Below are positions 54,002-63,101 of a stretch of DNA of 64,000 nucleotides, piece after piece. The stretch lies in contig NZ_FNJJ01000014.1 in the NCBI RefSeq assembly GCF_900104265.1, positions 110,521-174,520 of the forward strand, given 5' to 3'. Made by a program: the position numbers and the translations under genes. Below the pieces are notes generated by a model. The model was not told where the DNA came from, did not search any database, and was given only the letters and a program-made list of their open reading frames with translations. How positions within the stretch are numbered: the stretch's first letter is position 1; each line of letters starts with the position of its first letter. This stretch comes from Ectopseudomonas guguanensis (GTDB lineage Bacteria; Pseudomonadota; Gammaproteobacteria; Pseudomonadales; Pseudomonadaceae).

Positions 54002-54436
54002 ATGAGCGAAACCAACCCCAGCATCCTGTCCCACGTGTCCATCGGCACCAACGATTTCGACGCCGCCAGTGCCTTCTACGCCAAGGTACTGGCCACCCTG
54101 GGCTGCAAGGAGATCATGCGCCACCCCGGCGCCGTGGCCTTCGGTCGCGAGTACCCGGAGTTCTGGGTGCAAACGCCGATCAATGGCCAGCCGGCGACAC
54201 TCGGCAACGGCAGTCACTTCGGCTTCGTCGCCGCGGACAAGGCATCTGTGCATGCCTTTCACGAGGCGGCGCTGGCCGCCGGTGGCCAGGACGAAGGCCG
54301 GCCCGGGCCGCGCCCGGAGTACGGCGAGCCCTACTATGGCTGCTTCGTCAGGGATCTCGACGGCCACAAGATCGAGGCCGCTTTCTGGGACATGGAGCTG
54401 ATGCTGGCCGGCGCGGCGCATCACTCGCACGGCTGA
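54002..54436 (+). CDS. VOC-family protein (glyoxalase/bleomycin-resistance fold)
   Basis: A 144-residue vicinal-oxygen-chelate-fold protein. It has the usual two beta-alpha-beta-beta-beta halves (ILSHVSIGTNDFDAASAFYA and FVAADKASVHAFHEAALAA), and ends with RDLDGHKIEAAFWDMELM, near residues 118-135. It has a GGAG ribosome-binding site. These proteins act as dioxygenases, lyases or antibiotic binders, and its reaction is not predictable. His11 near the start and the Glu of HKIEAAFW are plausible metal ligands. Confidence 0.83.
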   Translation: MSETNPSILSHVSIGTNDFDAASAFYAKVLATLGCKEIMRHPGAVAFGREYPEFWVQTPINGQPATLGNGSHFGFVAADKASVHAFHEAALAAGGQDEGRPGPRPEYGEPYYGCFVRDLDGHKIEAAFWDMELMLAGAAHHSHG

Positions 54437-54448
54437 AGTGCCGCCCGG

Positions 54449-55192
54449 CTACTGGCGCGCCACCACCGGCTGATAGCGCAGTGCGGCATTGGCGATCCAG
54501 CCTTCGCGCAACAACTGATCCAGTGCAGCGGCCAGCGCCGGCATGCGCGCCAGACGCTTGCGCGAGAAGCCGATATACAGCGCGGTGCGCGCCTCGGGGC
54601 GGAACGCCGCCTTGACGATGCGGCCGGCCAGGTCGGGGGCGAGCAGGGCGTAGTCGACCTGACAATCGGTACCGACCAGGGCGTCGATACGGCCACGCAC
54701 GAGCATCTCCAGCAGCTGGCTCTCGTTGCTCACACCGACCTTGTCCAGCGCCTGGTCATCGTCGAATGGCTGGAAGTACACCGACTCCAGCACGTAGCCG
54801 ATGCGCAGCCCGCGCAGCGATGCGTAGTCGTTCAGGCGCATGGCCAGGGCCGGGCTGGCGTAGAAGCGCGGCGAGCAGGCGTAGTACGGCGCGTCCAGAT
54901 AGCGAATGTAGCGTTCGCGCTCCGGCGTCCTGGCCAGGCCGGTCATCAGGTCCGCACTGCCCTGCTCCAGCGCCGCCAGGCCACGCGCCCAGGGCGCCCG
55001 CTGCACCTCGAAACGCAGCCCGGTACGACGCGACAGCTCATCGAGCAGATCGATATCCAGCCCCTGCAACCGGCCGTTCTCGCCCTCCATGCGAAAGGGT
55101 GGCCAGAGGTCGGTCATCACCCGCAGGGGCTCGGCGTCGTCGGCGCGGCACAGCGTTGTCAGCATCAGCAGTGCAAGCAGCCAAAGGCGCAT
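54449..55192 (-). CDS. Periplasmic substrate-binding protein (family 3 / transporter-like)
   Basis: A 247-residue protein with a signal peptide (MRLWLLALLMLTTLCRA) and a solute-binding domain (LRVMTDLWPPFRMEGENGRL, GLDIDLLDELSRRTGLRFEV). The binding-site motif EQGSADLMTGLARTPERERY is typical of polar amino acid-binding proteins. No matching permease gene is adjacent, so it may serve a distant transporter or be a sensor-like orphan. Its start overlaps the stop of the SDR gene (shared base), so the two are coupled. Confidence 0.83.
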   Translation of the reverse strand: MRLWLLALLMLTTLCRADDAEPLRVMTDLWPPFRMEGENGRLQGLDIDLLDELSRRTGLRFEVQRAPWARGLAALEQGSADLMTGLARTPERERYIRYLDAPYYACSPRFYASPALAMRLNDYASLRGLRIGYVLESVYFQPFDDDQALDKVGVSNESQLLEMLVRGRIDALVGTDCQVDYALLAPDLAGRIVKAAFRPEARTALYIGFSRKRLARMPALAAALDQLLREGWIANAALRYQPVVARQ

Positions 55193-56037
55193 CAGCGTCG
55201 CTCCGGACCATGCGGCCGCAGGCCGGACAGCCGCGGCAGCAGCACGCGCTCGAACAGCCTGGGGAAGAAGCGCGCCAGCACCCGCGCGCGCCAGTCGACG
55301 TTCGACAGCACCAGCAGCCGCCGACGCTTGAGCGCACCACGGTAGATGGCCTCGGCGACATCCTGCGGCGAAGCCACCTTGCCCATCGCCAGCGGCGGCT
55401 GGGCGGCCACCGAGCCATCGCCGACCAGGGCGTTCTTGCGCAGGTCGGTGGCGGTGAAGCCGGGGCACACCAGCATCACGTTCACCCCCGAGCCCTTGAG
55501 CTCGTAGCGCAGCGTCTCGAACAGACCATGCAGGGCATGCTTGCTGGCGTTGTAGGCGCTGCGATAGAGCAAGGGGGCGATGCCCGACAGCGAGCTGAGC
55601 ACTATGACCTGGCCGCGCCGCGCGATCAGGCTGGGCAGCGCCGCCTGCGTACAGTGCAGGGCACCGAAATAGTTGACCGCCATGACCCGCTGGAACACCT
55701 CCAGGCTGGTTTCGGCGAAGGTGCTGCGATGGGTGATGCCGGCGTTGTTGACCAGCACGTCGATACCGCCGAAACGCTCCACCGCCAGGGCCACGGCGCG
55801 CTGCACCGCCTCGGCGTCGGCGACGTCGCAGACCAGCCCCAGGGCCTCGGCGTTGTGGTGATCGGCCAGGTGCTGCACCAGGCTGTCCAGCGCCGCCTGC
55901 TGCAGGTCGAGAATCACCAGGCGCGCGCCCGCCTGGGCCAGGCGCATGGCCAGCGCGCGGCCAATGCCGGCGCAACCGCCCGTGATCAGCACCACCTTGC
56001 GATCGAACACCTTGTTGGCGAACACCTTGCGATACAT
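55192..56037 (-). CDS. SDR-family oxidoreductase
   Basis: A 281-residue classical short-chain dehydrogenase. The cofactor motif is LITGGCAGIGRALAMRLAQA (near residues 17-36), NNAGITH near 97-103, and the catalytic pair lies in AYNASKHALHGLF (Tyr-x3-Lys near 161-165). The C-terminus is long and basic, suggesting membrane association. The ATG at 56037 has GGGAG upstream; in-frame codons to 56238 overlap the CDGSH gene and are rejected. It overlaps the binding-protein gene by one base. Confidence 0.86.
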   Translation of the reverse strand: MYRKVFANKVFDRKVVLITGGCAGIGRALAMRLAQAGARLVILDLQQAALDSLVQHLADHHNAEALGLVCDVADAEAVQRAVALAVERFGGIDVLVNNAGITHRSTFAETSLEVFQRVMAVNYFGALHCTQAALPSLIARRGQVIVLSSLSGIAPLLYRSAYNASKHALHGLFETLRYELKGSGVNVMLVCPGFTATDLRKNALVGDGSVAAQPPLAMGKVASPQDVAEAIYRGALKRRRLLVLSNVDWRARVLARFFPRLFERVLLPRLSGLRPHGPERR

Positions 56038-56069
56038 GCGTTGCTCCCGCAGCCCTGGCCTTGCCGACA

Positions 56070-56309
56070 CTACAACCTGTTGTGGCTGCCATCGCAACAG
56101 GGCGGTGTGGCCGTGTGCTTGCAGCCACAGAAAAACACCCGTTCGGTGCGCTCGGCATGATAACGCAGCGGGGTCAGCCCGCTGTCCTTGTGGCTGCCGT
56201 CGCAGAACGGCTGGCTGGCGCTGCGCCCGCAACGGCACCAGAAATAATCACGCCCGGCCTCCACCTCCACCGCGAAGGAGCTGCGCTGGGCTATCAGCGG
56301 CTGGTTCAT
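56070..56309 (-). CDS. Tandem CDGSH iron-sulfur protein
   Basis: A 79-residue protein with two complete CDGSH [2Fe-2S] clusters. Cluster 1 ligands are Cys25, Cys27, Cys36 and His40 in WCRCGRSASQPFCDGSH. Cluster 2 ligands are Cys61, Cys63, Cys72 and His76 in FCGCKHTATPPCCDGSH. No membrane segment. Bacterial tandem CDGSH proteins have proposed roles in redox or cluster transfer. It lies 32 bases upstream of the SDR gene in the same direction, so it may share its transcript. Confidence 0.9.
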   Translation of the reverse strand: MNQPLIAQRSSFAVEVEAGRDYFWCRCGRSASQPFCDGSHKDSGLTPLRYHAERTERVFFCGCKHTATPPCCDGSHNRL

Positions 56310-56398
56310 CGCAACCTCCCGGCAGGTTCCCGCAGCCTGGGCCGACGGGCCACAGTCGGGTATCCTCGCCTCCTTCCAGCATAGCCGCCCGCTTCGTC

Positions 56399-57490
56399 AT
56401 GTCCCTGCCGCGTCCGCTTCGCCTGTTACTGCTCATTGCACTGGTTGTTGCCGCCGTGGCGATCACGCTGATCTACAGCCTGACCTGGCGCCCACAGCCG
56501 CGCGAAGACGCGCCCGTGACCTGCACGGGCCAGGTGGCGCAGCTGCAACCGGGGCAGGCGCTCAAGGTGATGACCTGGAACCTGCAGTACCTGGCCGGCA
56601 AGCGCCATGTGTTCTGGTACGACCTGCCCGGCGGCGACGGCCCGGACGAGCGTCCGAGCAGCGCCGACCTGGCCATGACCCTGGATGAGGTGGTGCGCGT
56701 GCTGCGCGACGAGCAGCCGGATCTGGTACTGCTGCAGGAGCTGCACGACGGCGCCAGGGCCACTGACTATCAGGACCAGTTGGCGCTGTTGCAGGAGCGC
56801 CTGGCCGATCTCTATCCGTGCAGCAGCCAGGCCTTCTACTGGAAGGCCGCGTTCGTTCCGCACCCGCGCATCCTCGGCAGCGTCGGCATGAAGCTGGGCA
56901 CCCTCAGCCGCTTCCGGATCGCCCGCGCCGAGCGCCTGCAGCTGCCCATGCTGGAAGCCGATCTGCTGAGCCGCCAGTTCCAGCTCAAGCGCGCGTTGCT
57001 GGTCAGCTATCTGCCGGTTCGCGGCGGCGACGAGCTGGTGGCGATCAACACCCATTTCGATGCCTTCGCCCAGGGGCAGAACACCATGCAGCGTCAGGTG
57101 GAGATGACCGACGGGCTGCTCCAGCAGCTGCAGCGCGCGGGCAGGAGCTGGGTGCTGGGCGGCGACCTGAACCTGCTGCCGCCCGGCCAGTTCGAGCATC
57201 TGCCGGAAGATCAACGAGGCTGGTACGCCGCCGACAGCGAACTGCTGGATCTGGCAAGCCGCTACCCGATGATCCCCAGCCTGCAGCAGGCCAGCGGTTC
57301 GCAGCAGGCGCAGTGGTACACCCACTTCCCCAACGACCCGGCCGCCAGCGGCCCGGATCGCACCCTCGACTACCTGTTCTACAGCCCACGCCTGACCCCG
57401 TTCGCCAGCCAGGTGCGGCAGCACGACACCCAGGCCATTTCCGACCACCTGCCGGTGATTGGCCGCTTTTTCCTGCCCAGCCAGGAATAG
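56399..57490 (+). CDS. Endonuclease/exonuclease/phosphatase-family protein, membrane-anchored
   Basis: A 363-residue EEP-fold hydrolase with an N-terminal signal anchor (LRLLLLIALVVAAVAITLIY, near residues 7-26). The fold motifs are LKVMTWNLQYLAG, PDLVLLQELHDG (with the catalytic glutamate), INTHFDAF, LGGDLNLLPPG and the terminal SDHLPVIG histidine. It may cleave phosphodiesters of nucleic acid or phospholipid in the periplasm. The ATG at 56399 was chosen because the membrane anchor follows at once. In-frame codons run far upstream to 55946 inside the SDR gene and are rejected. Confidence 0.87.
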   Translation: MSLPRPLRLLLLIALVVAAVAITLIYSLTWRPQPREDAPVTCTGQVAQLQPGQALKVMTWNLQYLAGKRHVFWYDLPGGDGPDERPSSADLAMTLDEVVRVLRDEQPDLVLLQELHDGARATDYQDQLALLQERLADLYPCSSQAFYWKAAFVPHPRILGSVGMKLGTLSRFRIARAERLQLPMLEADLLSRQFQLKRALLVSYLPVRGGDELVAINTHFDAFAQGQNTMQRQVEMTDGLLQQLQRAGRSWVLGGDLNLLPPGQFEHLPEDQRGWYAADSELLDLASRYPMIPSLQQASGSQQAQWYTHFPNDPAASGPDRTLDYLFYSPRLTPFASQVRQHDTQAISDHLPVIGRFFLPSQE

Positions 57491-57574
57491 CGGGCTGGAC
57501 AAGCCCGCCATGTCTTGTCCATGCTCGGCGGGTATTACAAAAAAAAGACAAGACGGCCACTAGCCGCGACGCAA

Positions 57575-58309
57575 ATGCCAAGACGCTTCTGCCTGATCCT
57601 CATCACCCTGTTCTGGCTGCAGGCGGCGCACGCTGCCGAAACCAGGCCGCGCATACAGGTCGGGTACTACGAGTTTCCGCCCTATTCCTATACCGACGCC
57701 CAGGGCCAGCCCGCCGGTTCGGGTCTCGAACTGACCGCGCGCCTGCTCGATGTAGCGGGCTATCAGGCGGACTTTCGCTCCTACCCCGGCGCTCGCCTCT
57801 ACGGCGGCCTGCTCGACGGCAGCATCCACCTCTGGGCCGGCGCCTCGGGCAAACCGGGGCTGGCCGAGCACACCCTGGAGGGTCGGCATCTGCTGGGGGA
57901 AATCACCCTCAACCTGTACTTCCGTCACGACACACCAGTACCGCGCATTCCGGAGGACCTGGAGGAGCGCGGCGTGATCCTGATCACCGGCTACAGCTAC
58001 TGGCAGGACGTCAACCGGTGGCTGGAAGACCCGGCGCGCCGCATCATCCATCACCGCACCGCCAGCCATGTCTCGGCACTGCAGATGCTGCAGCGACGAC
58101 GCGGCGACTACCTGCTGGACTATCAGGCCCCCGTGGAACAGGCCAAGCGCGAGCTGGGCATGGACGAAATACCCTTCGTCGAGGTGCAGCGCCTGCCGCT
58201 GAGGCTGATCTACTCACGCCATGCAGCGGACGCCGAGCGCCTGCGCGACGAGCTGGACCGGGCCTATGAGCAGTTGACGGAGTCCGGCGAGGACCTGTGG
58301 CTGTACTGA
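57575..58309 (+). CDS. Periplasmic substrate-binding protein, family 3-like
   Basis: A 244-residue protein with a signal peptide (MPRRFCLILITLFWLQAAHA) and solute-binding-like sequence (IQVGYYEFPPYSYTDAQG, GLELTARLLDVAGYQADF). Its usual PBP arginine/aspartate pattern is less clear than in its neighbour at 54449-55192, and no permease gene is nearby. It may be a sensor-type or orphan binding protein. In-frame codons to 57515 are rejected in favour of 57575, which begins the signal peptide. The 3' end abuts the convergent TlpA-fusion gene. Confidence 0.75.
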   Translation: MPRRFCLILITLFWLQAAHAAETRPRIQVGYYEFPPYSYTDAQGQPAGSGLELTARLLDVAGYQADFRSYPGARLYGGLLDGSIHLWAGASGKPGLAEHTLEGRHLLGEITLNLYFRHDTPVPRIPEDLEERGVILITGYSYWQDVNRWLEDPARRIIHHRTASHVSALQMLQRRRGDYLLDYQAPVEQAKRELGMDEIPFVEVQRLPLRLIYSRHAADAERLRDELDRAYEQLTESGEDLWLY

Positions 58310-58313
58310 CCCG

Positions 58314-59120
58314 TCAATCACCACGCAACCTGGCCAGCGCTCGCTCCAGGCTGGCGTGCGACAGCTCGCCCAAGTGACTGCCGACCTGTCGCCCTTCGGC
58401 ATCGTAGAACAGCGTGGTGGGTAGCGCGCGCGAACCCACCAGTTGCCCCAGCCTGACCGGCTCGTCGAGCAGCAGGTGATCCAGGCTCAGTTGCTGCGCG
58501 GCGAGGAACTCGGTCACCAGCGCAGCGCTCTCCCCCTGATTGACGAAGAGGATGGTAATCCCGGTTTCGCGCTGCTGCGCCTGCATCAGCACCGGCATTT
58601 CGCGCCGACACGGCGGGCACCAGGTGGCCCAGAGGTTGACCACCAGTGGCCGGCCCGCGTAATCGCGCAGGCTCACCGCTTCACCCTGCAGGTTGCGCAC
58701 CTGCAGGTCAGGCAAGCGCGTGCCCTGCTCCAGCGCCTGCAACCTCAGGTTGCCGCCGAGCCACAGCGCCAGGCCGACCCCCATCGCCACGCCAAGCGGC
58801 CGCCGCAGGGTCGCCTGGCGCCAGAGGTACCACACGCCCAGTGCCAGCCCGGCGAGCAAGCCCGGCCAGGCGATGAAACCACCGTCGCGGATATCCACCG
58901 CGCGCCACGGCTCATCACGGTAATACTCGGCATACACCAGCACGAAGGCCACCCGCGCCACCAGCAGCCCGACCATGAGCATGCGGAACAACTGGCTTTC
59001 CGGATTGCAGCCGTGACGACGGCCGATCAGCCAGCCGACCAGGGTCGCCAGCAGCAGGCTGCCGAACAGCAGCACATGGGTGACGCCCAGGGCCAGCGGC
59101 CCGAGATTCAGGGTCAGCAT
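58314..59120 (-). CDS. LGT-like membrane domain fused to a TlpA-type thioredoxin domain
   Basis: A 268-residue fusion. The first 125 residues have about four membrane segments (THVLLFGSLLLATLVGWLIG, FRMLMVGLLVARVAFVLVYA, GLLAGLALGVWYLW, GVAMGVGLALWLGG) resembling part of prolipoprotein diacylglyceryl transferase. The rest is a TlpA/ResA-like periplasmic thioredoxin domain with the active site Cys168-Pro-Pro-Cys171 in WATWCPPCRREM, and the cis-proline region ALPTTLFYDAEG. It should reduce or isomerise disulfides outside the cytoplasm. The membrane domain lacks obvious catalytic residues of LGT and may serve as an anchor or electron conduit. Confidence 0.85.
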   Translation of the reverse strand: MLTLNLGPLALGVTHVLLFGSLLLATLVGWLIGRRHGCNPESQLFRMLMVGLLVARVAFVLVYAEYYRDEPWRAVDIRDGGFIAWPGLLAGLALGVWYLWRQATLRRPLGVAMGVGLALWLGGNLRLQALEQGTRLPDLQVRNLQGEAVSLRDYAGRPLVVNLWATWCPPCRREMPVLMQAQQRETGITILFVNQGESAALVTEFLAAQQLSLDHLLLDEPVRLGQLVGSRALPTTLFYDAEGRQVGSHLGELSHASLERALARLRGD

Positions 59121-59127
59121 CGCCGTC

Positions 59128-61662
59128 TCACTTCCTCGGCTTGGCTCGCGCCGTGGGTTCGGCGATCAAGGGGTCGTCCGGCCAGTAGTGCTTGGGATAG
59201 CGCCCCCTCAGGTCCTTCTTCACATCGATGTAGGTGTTGGCCCAGAAGCTGGCCAGGTCCTGCGTCACCTGCACCGGTCGCCGCGCCGGCGACAGCAGAT
59301 GCAACTTGAGGCCCAGGCGACCGCCGGCGATGCGCGGCGTGGCGGCCAGGCCGAACAGCTCCTGCAGGCGCACGGCGAGTACCGGCGGATTCTCCGTGTA
59401 GTCGATGGCGATGCGCGAGCCGGACGGCACGTTCAAGGCGCGCGGCGCCAGCTCGTCGAGGCGTTGCGGCAGCGGCCAGGGCAGCAGCGTCTGCAGGATC
59501 GAGGGCAGGTCGAGATTGGCGAAGTGGCTGAGGCGATTGACCTTACCCAGGAAGGGCGTCAGCCACTGCTCGAGGCTGGCCAATAGCGCGGCATCGGACA
59601 GGTCCGGCCATTCGCTCTGCCCCTGCTGCTGCAGGTCCAGCTCGCGCAGCACCGCCACGCGCGCCTGCCACTGACGCAGCTCCGGTGTCCAGGGCAGCAG
59701 CTCCAGACCCTTGCGCCGCACCAGGCCGACCAGCGCACGGCAGCGCGCGTCTTCGTCCAGCGCCGCCAGCGCCTGGCGCTCCAGCACCAGTTCGCCCACC
59801 TTGCGCTGACGCTCGGCGCGCAACACGCCTTCGCGCTCGTCCCAGTCGAGCACCTCCAGCGTCTCGACCTGCTCGGCCAGCTCGCGCTCGAACAGCGCCG
59901 GGTCGAGATCGGCGGCGAGATAGATGCGCTCCTCGCGCTGGCCCTGGCGGCTGCCCAGGTCGGCCACCACCAGCCACTCATGCTTCATCAGCGCATCGGT
60001 TTCCGCGAACTGCGCGGCGCGGCCGTTGGCCAGGCGATAGTCGGCGCCACCGGCGCGGCGCTGCTGGGCGATGCGATCGGGGTAGGCGAAGGCCAGCAGG
60101 CAGCCGAGCCAGCGCGGGTGTTCGGGGTCGCTCACCGCCGCACTGACCGGCCGCCCCTTGAGCAGTCCCTGAAACTGTTTGGCCAGCTGGCGGGCGCGCT
60201 GCAAGCCGCCTTGAGCGCTGCGCGTGGCGCGGCTTTCGCCGCTGAGCAGGGCCAGGCGACTGTGCAGATCGGCACCGCTGCCGCGCAGAACGTCGCGCTC
60301 GGAGAGCAGCGCGGCCAGATCGCAGGCCAGCGCGCCCAGGCCCAGCGCCTGGCCACGCAGCAGCAGATGAGCGATGCGCGGATGGCTGGGCAGCTCGGCC
60401 ATGGCCTGGCCATGGGCATTGAGCGCGCCACGCTCGTCCAGCGCACCGAGGCGGCCGAGCAGATCCAGCGCCTGCGCGTAGGCAGCCGGCGGCGGCACGT
60501 CCAGCCAGCTCAGCTCCTGCGGCGTCACCCCCCAGCGCAGCAGTTGCAGGGCCAGCCCGGCCAGATCGGCCTGAAGGATCTCCGCGCTGGAATAGGCGCT
60601 GAGCTGCTCATGCTGTGCCTGCGACCACAGCCGATAGCAGGCGCCAGGCTCAAGACGCCCGGCGCGACCGGCACGCTGGGTGGCGGAGGCACGGGAAATA
60701 CGCTGGGTATCGAGACGGGTCATGCCGCTGGCCGGGTCGAAGCGCGGCACCCGCGCCAGGCCGGCGTCGATGACCACGCGCACGCCATCGATGGTCAGGC
60801 TGGTCTCGGCGATATTGGTGGCCAGTACCACCTTGCGTTTGCCCGCCGGCGCCGGCTCTATGGCAGCGCGTTGGGCAGACAGGTCAAGTTCGCCATGCAG
60901 CGGGCAGAGCAGGATATCGTCGCGCCCCGCCAGTACCTCACCGAGTTGCTCGGCCACGCGGCGGATCTCGGCCTGCCCGGGCAGGAACACCAGCAGGCTG
61001 CCGGGCTCGTCGGCCAGCGCCTGCTGCACCGTCTGCAATACGCGCGGCTCGACCCACTCGCCCGCCTGGAACGGCGCGCCCCAGCGGATATCCACCGGGA
61101 ACATGCGCCCTTCGCTGCGCAGCACCGGCGCCTCGCCGAGCAGCGCAGCCAGGCGCTCGCCCTCCAGGGTGGCGGACATCAGCAGCACCTTGAGCGGCGC
61201 CTCGCCGCTGCCTTCGCCGCGGAACATGGCGCGCCCGTTGAGGGTCAGCGCCAGGGCCAGATCGGCATCCAGGCTGCGCTCGTGGAATTCGTCGAAGACC
61301 ACCAGGCCGACGCCTTCCAGCGCCGGGTCATCCTGCAGGCGACGGGCGAGGATACCCTCGGTAACAACTTCGATACGTGTGCTCGGCCCTACCTTGCTGT
61401 CCAGGCGAATGCGGTAGCCCACCGTCTCCCCGACCCGTTCACCCAGCTCGCTGGCCAGGCGCTCGGCGGCGGCGCGGGCGGCCAGCCGGCGCGGTTCGAG
61501 CATGAGAATCTTTTGCCCGCTCAGCCAGGGCGCATCGAGCAGCGCCAGCGGCACGCGGGTGGTCTTGCCGGCACCGGGCGGCGCCTCCAGCACCGCTTCG
61601 TGGCGGGCGCTCAGGGCATCGCGCAGGGCGGGTAACAGGACGTCGATCGGCAGGTCGTTCAT
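59128..61662 (-). CDS. hrpB: ATP-dependent helicase HrpB
   Basis: An 844-residue DEAH-type helicase. Motif I is LEAPPGAGKTTRVPLALL near residues 25-42, motif II is VVFDEFHERSLDADLAL (DEFH box), and motif III is LLMSATLEG. The HrpB C-terminal domain ends DLRGRYPKHYWPDDPL, a family hallmark. It is full length. It acts on RNA or nucleic-acid structures in the cytoplasm. Its cellular role in Pseudomonas is not clear from sequence. It is divergent from the lipoprotein gene that follows across 132 bases. Confidence 0.94.
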   Translation of the reverse strand: MNDLPIDVLLPALRDALSARHEAVLEAPPGAGKTTRVPLALLDAPWLSGQKILMLEPRRLAARAAAERLASELGERVGETVGYRIRLDSKVGPSTRIEVVTEGILARRLQDDPALEGVGLVVFDEFHERSLDADLALALTLNGRAMFRGEGSGEAPLKVLLMSATLEGERLAALLGEAPVLRSEGRMFPVDIRWGAPFQAGEWVEPRVLQTVQQALADEPGSLLVFLPGQAEIRRVAEQLGEVLAGRDDILLCPLHGELDLSAQRAAIEPAPAGKRKVVLATNIAETSLTIDGVRVVIDAGLARVPRFDPASGMTRLDTQRISRASATQRAGRAGRLEPGACYRLWSQAQHEQLSAYSSAEILQADLAGLALQLLRWGVTPQELSWLDVPPPAAYAQALDLLGRLGALDERGALNAHGQAMAELPSHPRIAHLLLRGQALGLGALACDLAALLSERDVLRGSGADLHSRLALLSGESRATRSAQGGLQRARQLAKQFQGLLKGRPVSAAVSDPEHPRWLGCLLAFAYPDRIAQQRRAGGADYRLANGRAAQFAETDALMKHEWLVVADLGSRQGQREERIYLAADLDPALFERELAEQVETLEVLDWDEREGVLRAERQRKVGELVLERQALAALDEDARCRALVGLVRRKGLELLPWTPELRQWQARVAVLRELDLQQQGQSEWPDLSDAALLASLEQWLTPFLGKVNRLSHFANLDLPSILQTLLPWPLPQRLDELAPRALNVPSGSRIAIDYTENPPVLAVRLQELFGLAATPRIAGGRLGLKLHLLSPARRPVQVTQDLASFWANTYIDVKKDLRGRYPKHYWPDDPLIAEPTARAKPRK

Positions 61663-61794
61663 GGTATCTCCACAACAGGCCGGCGATTATAACGGCGAAC
61701 TGCCAGAGGCCCTGCAGGGTCATAAGCAGCGGACAGCAGTTTTGCAAACATCACCTTGCTATAGTTGCGCCACTTTTCTCCATGGAGGTGCTCG

Positions 61795-62214
61795 ATGCGC
61801 ACGAAATCCCGAGTTATCGCCGGCGTTGTCGCCGCAACCCTGTTCACTCAGCTGACCGCCTGCGGCTCGATCTTCTATCCGGATCGTCGCGGCCAGATCG
61901 AAGGCAAGATCGACCCGGTAATCGCCGGGGCCAACGCCATCGGTATCCTGTTCTACGTGATCCCCGGCCTGATCGCCTTCGCCGTGGACTTCGCCACGGG
62001 CGCCATCTATCTGCCGCAGGGCCAGACCGCTCAGGTCGATCCGCAGCAGCTGCAGAAGCTGATCGGTGCAGACGGCAAGGTCGACCAGTACGCCCTGAAA
62101 ACGCTGATCGAAACCAGCACCGGCCACCAGCTGCCGCTGGACGATCCGCGGCTGATCCAGCACAGCGGCAGCGCCGAGCAACTGGCAGCCTACGGCCTGC
62201 ATCCGGCAGCCTGA
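61795..62214 (+). CDS. Lipoprotein of unknown function
   Basis: A 139-residue lipoprotein. The signal peptide ends in the lipobox LTAC (Cys23), followed by GSIFYPDRRGQIEGKIDPVI, one membrane-like segment (AIGILFYVIPGLIAFAVDFA, about residues 46-65) and a Gln/Leu-rich C-terminal part. It has a GGAGGTG ribosome-binding site eight bases before the ATG. In-frame codons upstream to 61765 are rejected. I do not recognise a specific function. The next gene, fieF, starts four bases after the stop, so the two may be co-transcribed. Confidence 0.78.
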   Translation: MRTKSRVIAGVVAATLFTQLTACGSIFYPDRRGQIEGKIDPVIAGANAIGILFYVIPGLIAFAVDFATGAIYLPQGQTAQVDPQQLQKLIGADGKVDQYALKTLIETSTGHQLPLDDPRLIQHSGSAEQLAAYGLHPAA

Positions 62215-62218
62215 CCCC

Positions 62219-63100
62219 GTGCACGACCCGCAGCATGCCAGGCTGATGCGCCTGGCCACCCGGGCAGCGCTGACGGTGGCGCTGACCCTGGTGCTGGCCA
62301 AGGCGATTGCCTGGTGGCTGAGCGGCTCGGTCAGCCTGCTGGCGGGTCTGACCGACTCGCTGCTCGACAGTGCCGCCTCGCTGATCAATCTGATCGCCGT
62401 GCACTTCGCGCTGCGCCCGGCCGACGAGGATCACCGCTACGGCCACGGCAAGGCCGAAGCCCTGGCCGGGCTGGGCCAGGCCCTGTTCATCGGCGTCAGC
62501 GCCATTCTCATCGGCCTGCAGGGCATCGAGCGCCTGCAGGCGCCGCAACCGCTGGAGGCCGAAGGCGTCGGCATCGCCGTGATGCTGCTGTCGCTGGCGC
62601 TGACCGTCACCCTGCTGCTGTTCCAGCGCAAGGTGGTGCGCGAAACCGGCTCCACCGCCATCCACGCCGATTCCCTGCACTACCGCTCCGACATTCTGCT
62701 CAACGGCAGCATTCTGCTCGCCCTGCTGCTGACCCGCTTCGGCTGGCAACAGATGGATGCGCTGTTCGCCATCGGCATCGCCTTCTACATCTTCTGGAGC
62801 GCCATCAGCATCGTGCGCGGCGCGATCGGCGTGCTAATGGACGAGGAACTGCCCGGCGAGGTCAGCACGCAGATGCACGAGCTGGCGTGCGCCGTCCCTG
62901 GCGTGCTCGGCGCGCACGACCTGCGCACGCGGGTTTCCGGCACGCGCTGGTTCGTCCAGTTGCATCTGGAGCTGCCGGGCGAGATGAGCCTGTCCGAGGC
63001 GCACCGGCACTGCGTGGCCGTGGAGCAGGCGATTCGCCAACACTACCCGCAGGCCGAAGTGCTGGTGCACGCCGACCCGCCGGAAGTGCTCACGCACTGA
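62219..63100 (+). CDS. fieF: Cation diffusion facilitator, FieF-like metal exporter
   Basis: A 293-residue CDF transporter. The transmembrane metal site is Asp46 and Asp50 in GLTDSLLDS, with His154 and Asp158 in ADSLHYRSD completing it, matching the FieF (YiiP) D45/D49/H153/D157 set. The C-terminal cytoplasmic domain carries GVLGAHDLRTRVSG and HLELPG and a final histidine-containing end. It exports Zn(II) or Fe(II) by proton exchange. It starts at a GTG four bases after the lipoprotein stop. Convergent with the DUF6515-like gene. Confidence 0.92.
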   Translation: MHDPQHARLMRLATRAALTVALTLVLAKAIAWWLSGSVSLLAGLTDSLLDSAASLINLIAVHFALRPADEDHRYGHGKAEALAGLGQALFIGVSAILIGLQGIERLQAPQPLEAEGVGIAVMLLSLALTVTLLLFQRKVVRETGSTAIHADSLHYRSDILLNGSILLALLLTRFGWQQMDALFAIGIAFYIFWSAISIVRGAIGVLMDEELPGEVSTQMHELACAVPGVLGAHDLRTRVSGTRWFVQLHLELPGEMSLSEAHRHCVAVEQAIRQHYPQAEVLVHADPPEVLTH

Positions 63101-63101
63101 C

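Noticed and set aside
54449..56158. A single long fused protein of SDR and binding-protein parts
   Set aside because: The frame is open across both genes, but the two proteins are in different frames and each has its own clear start and stop.
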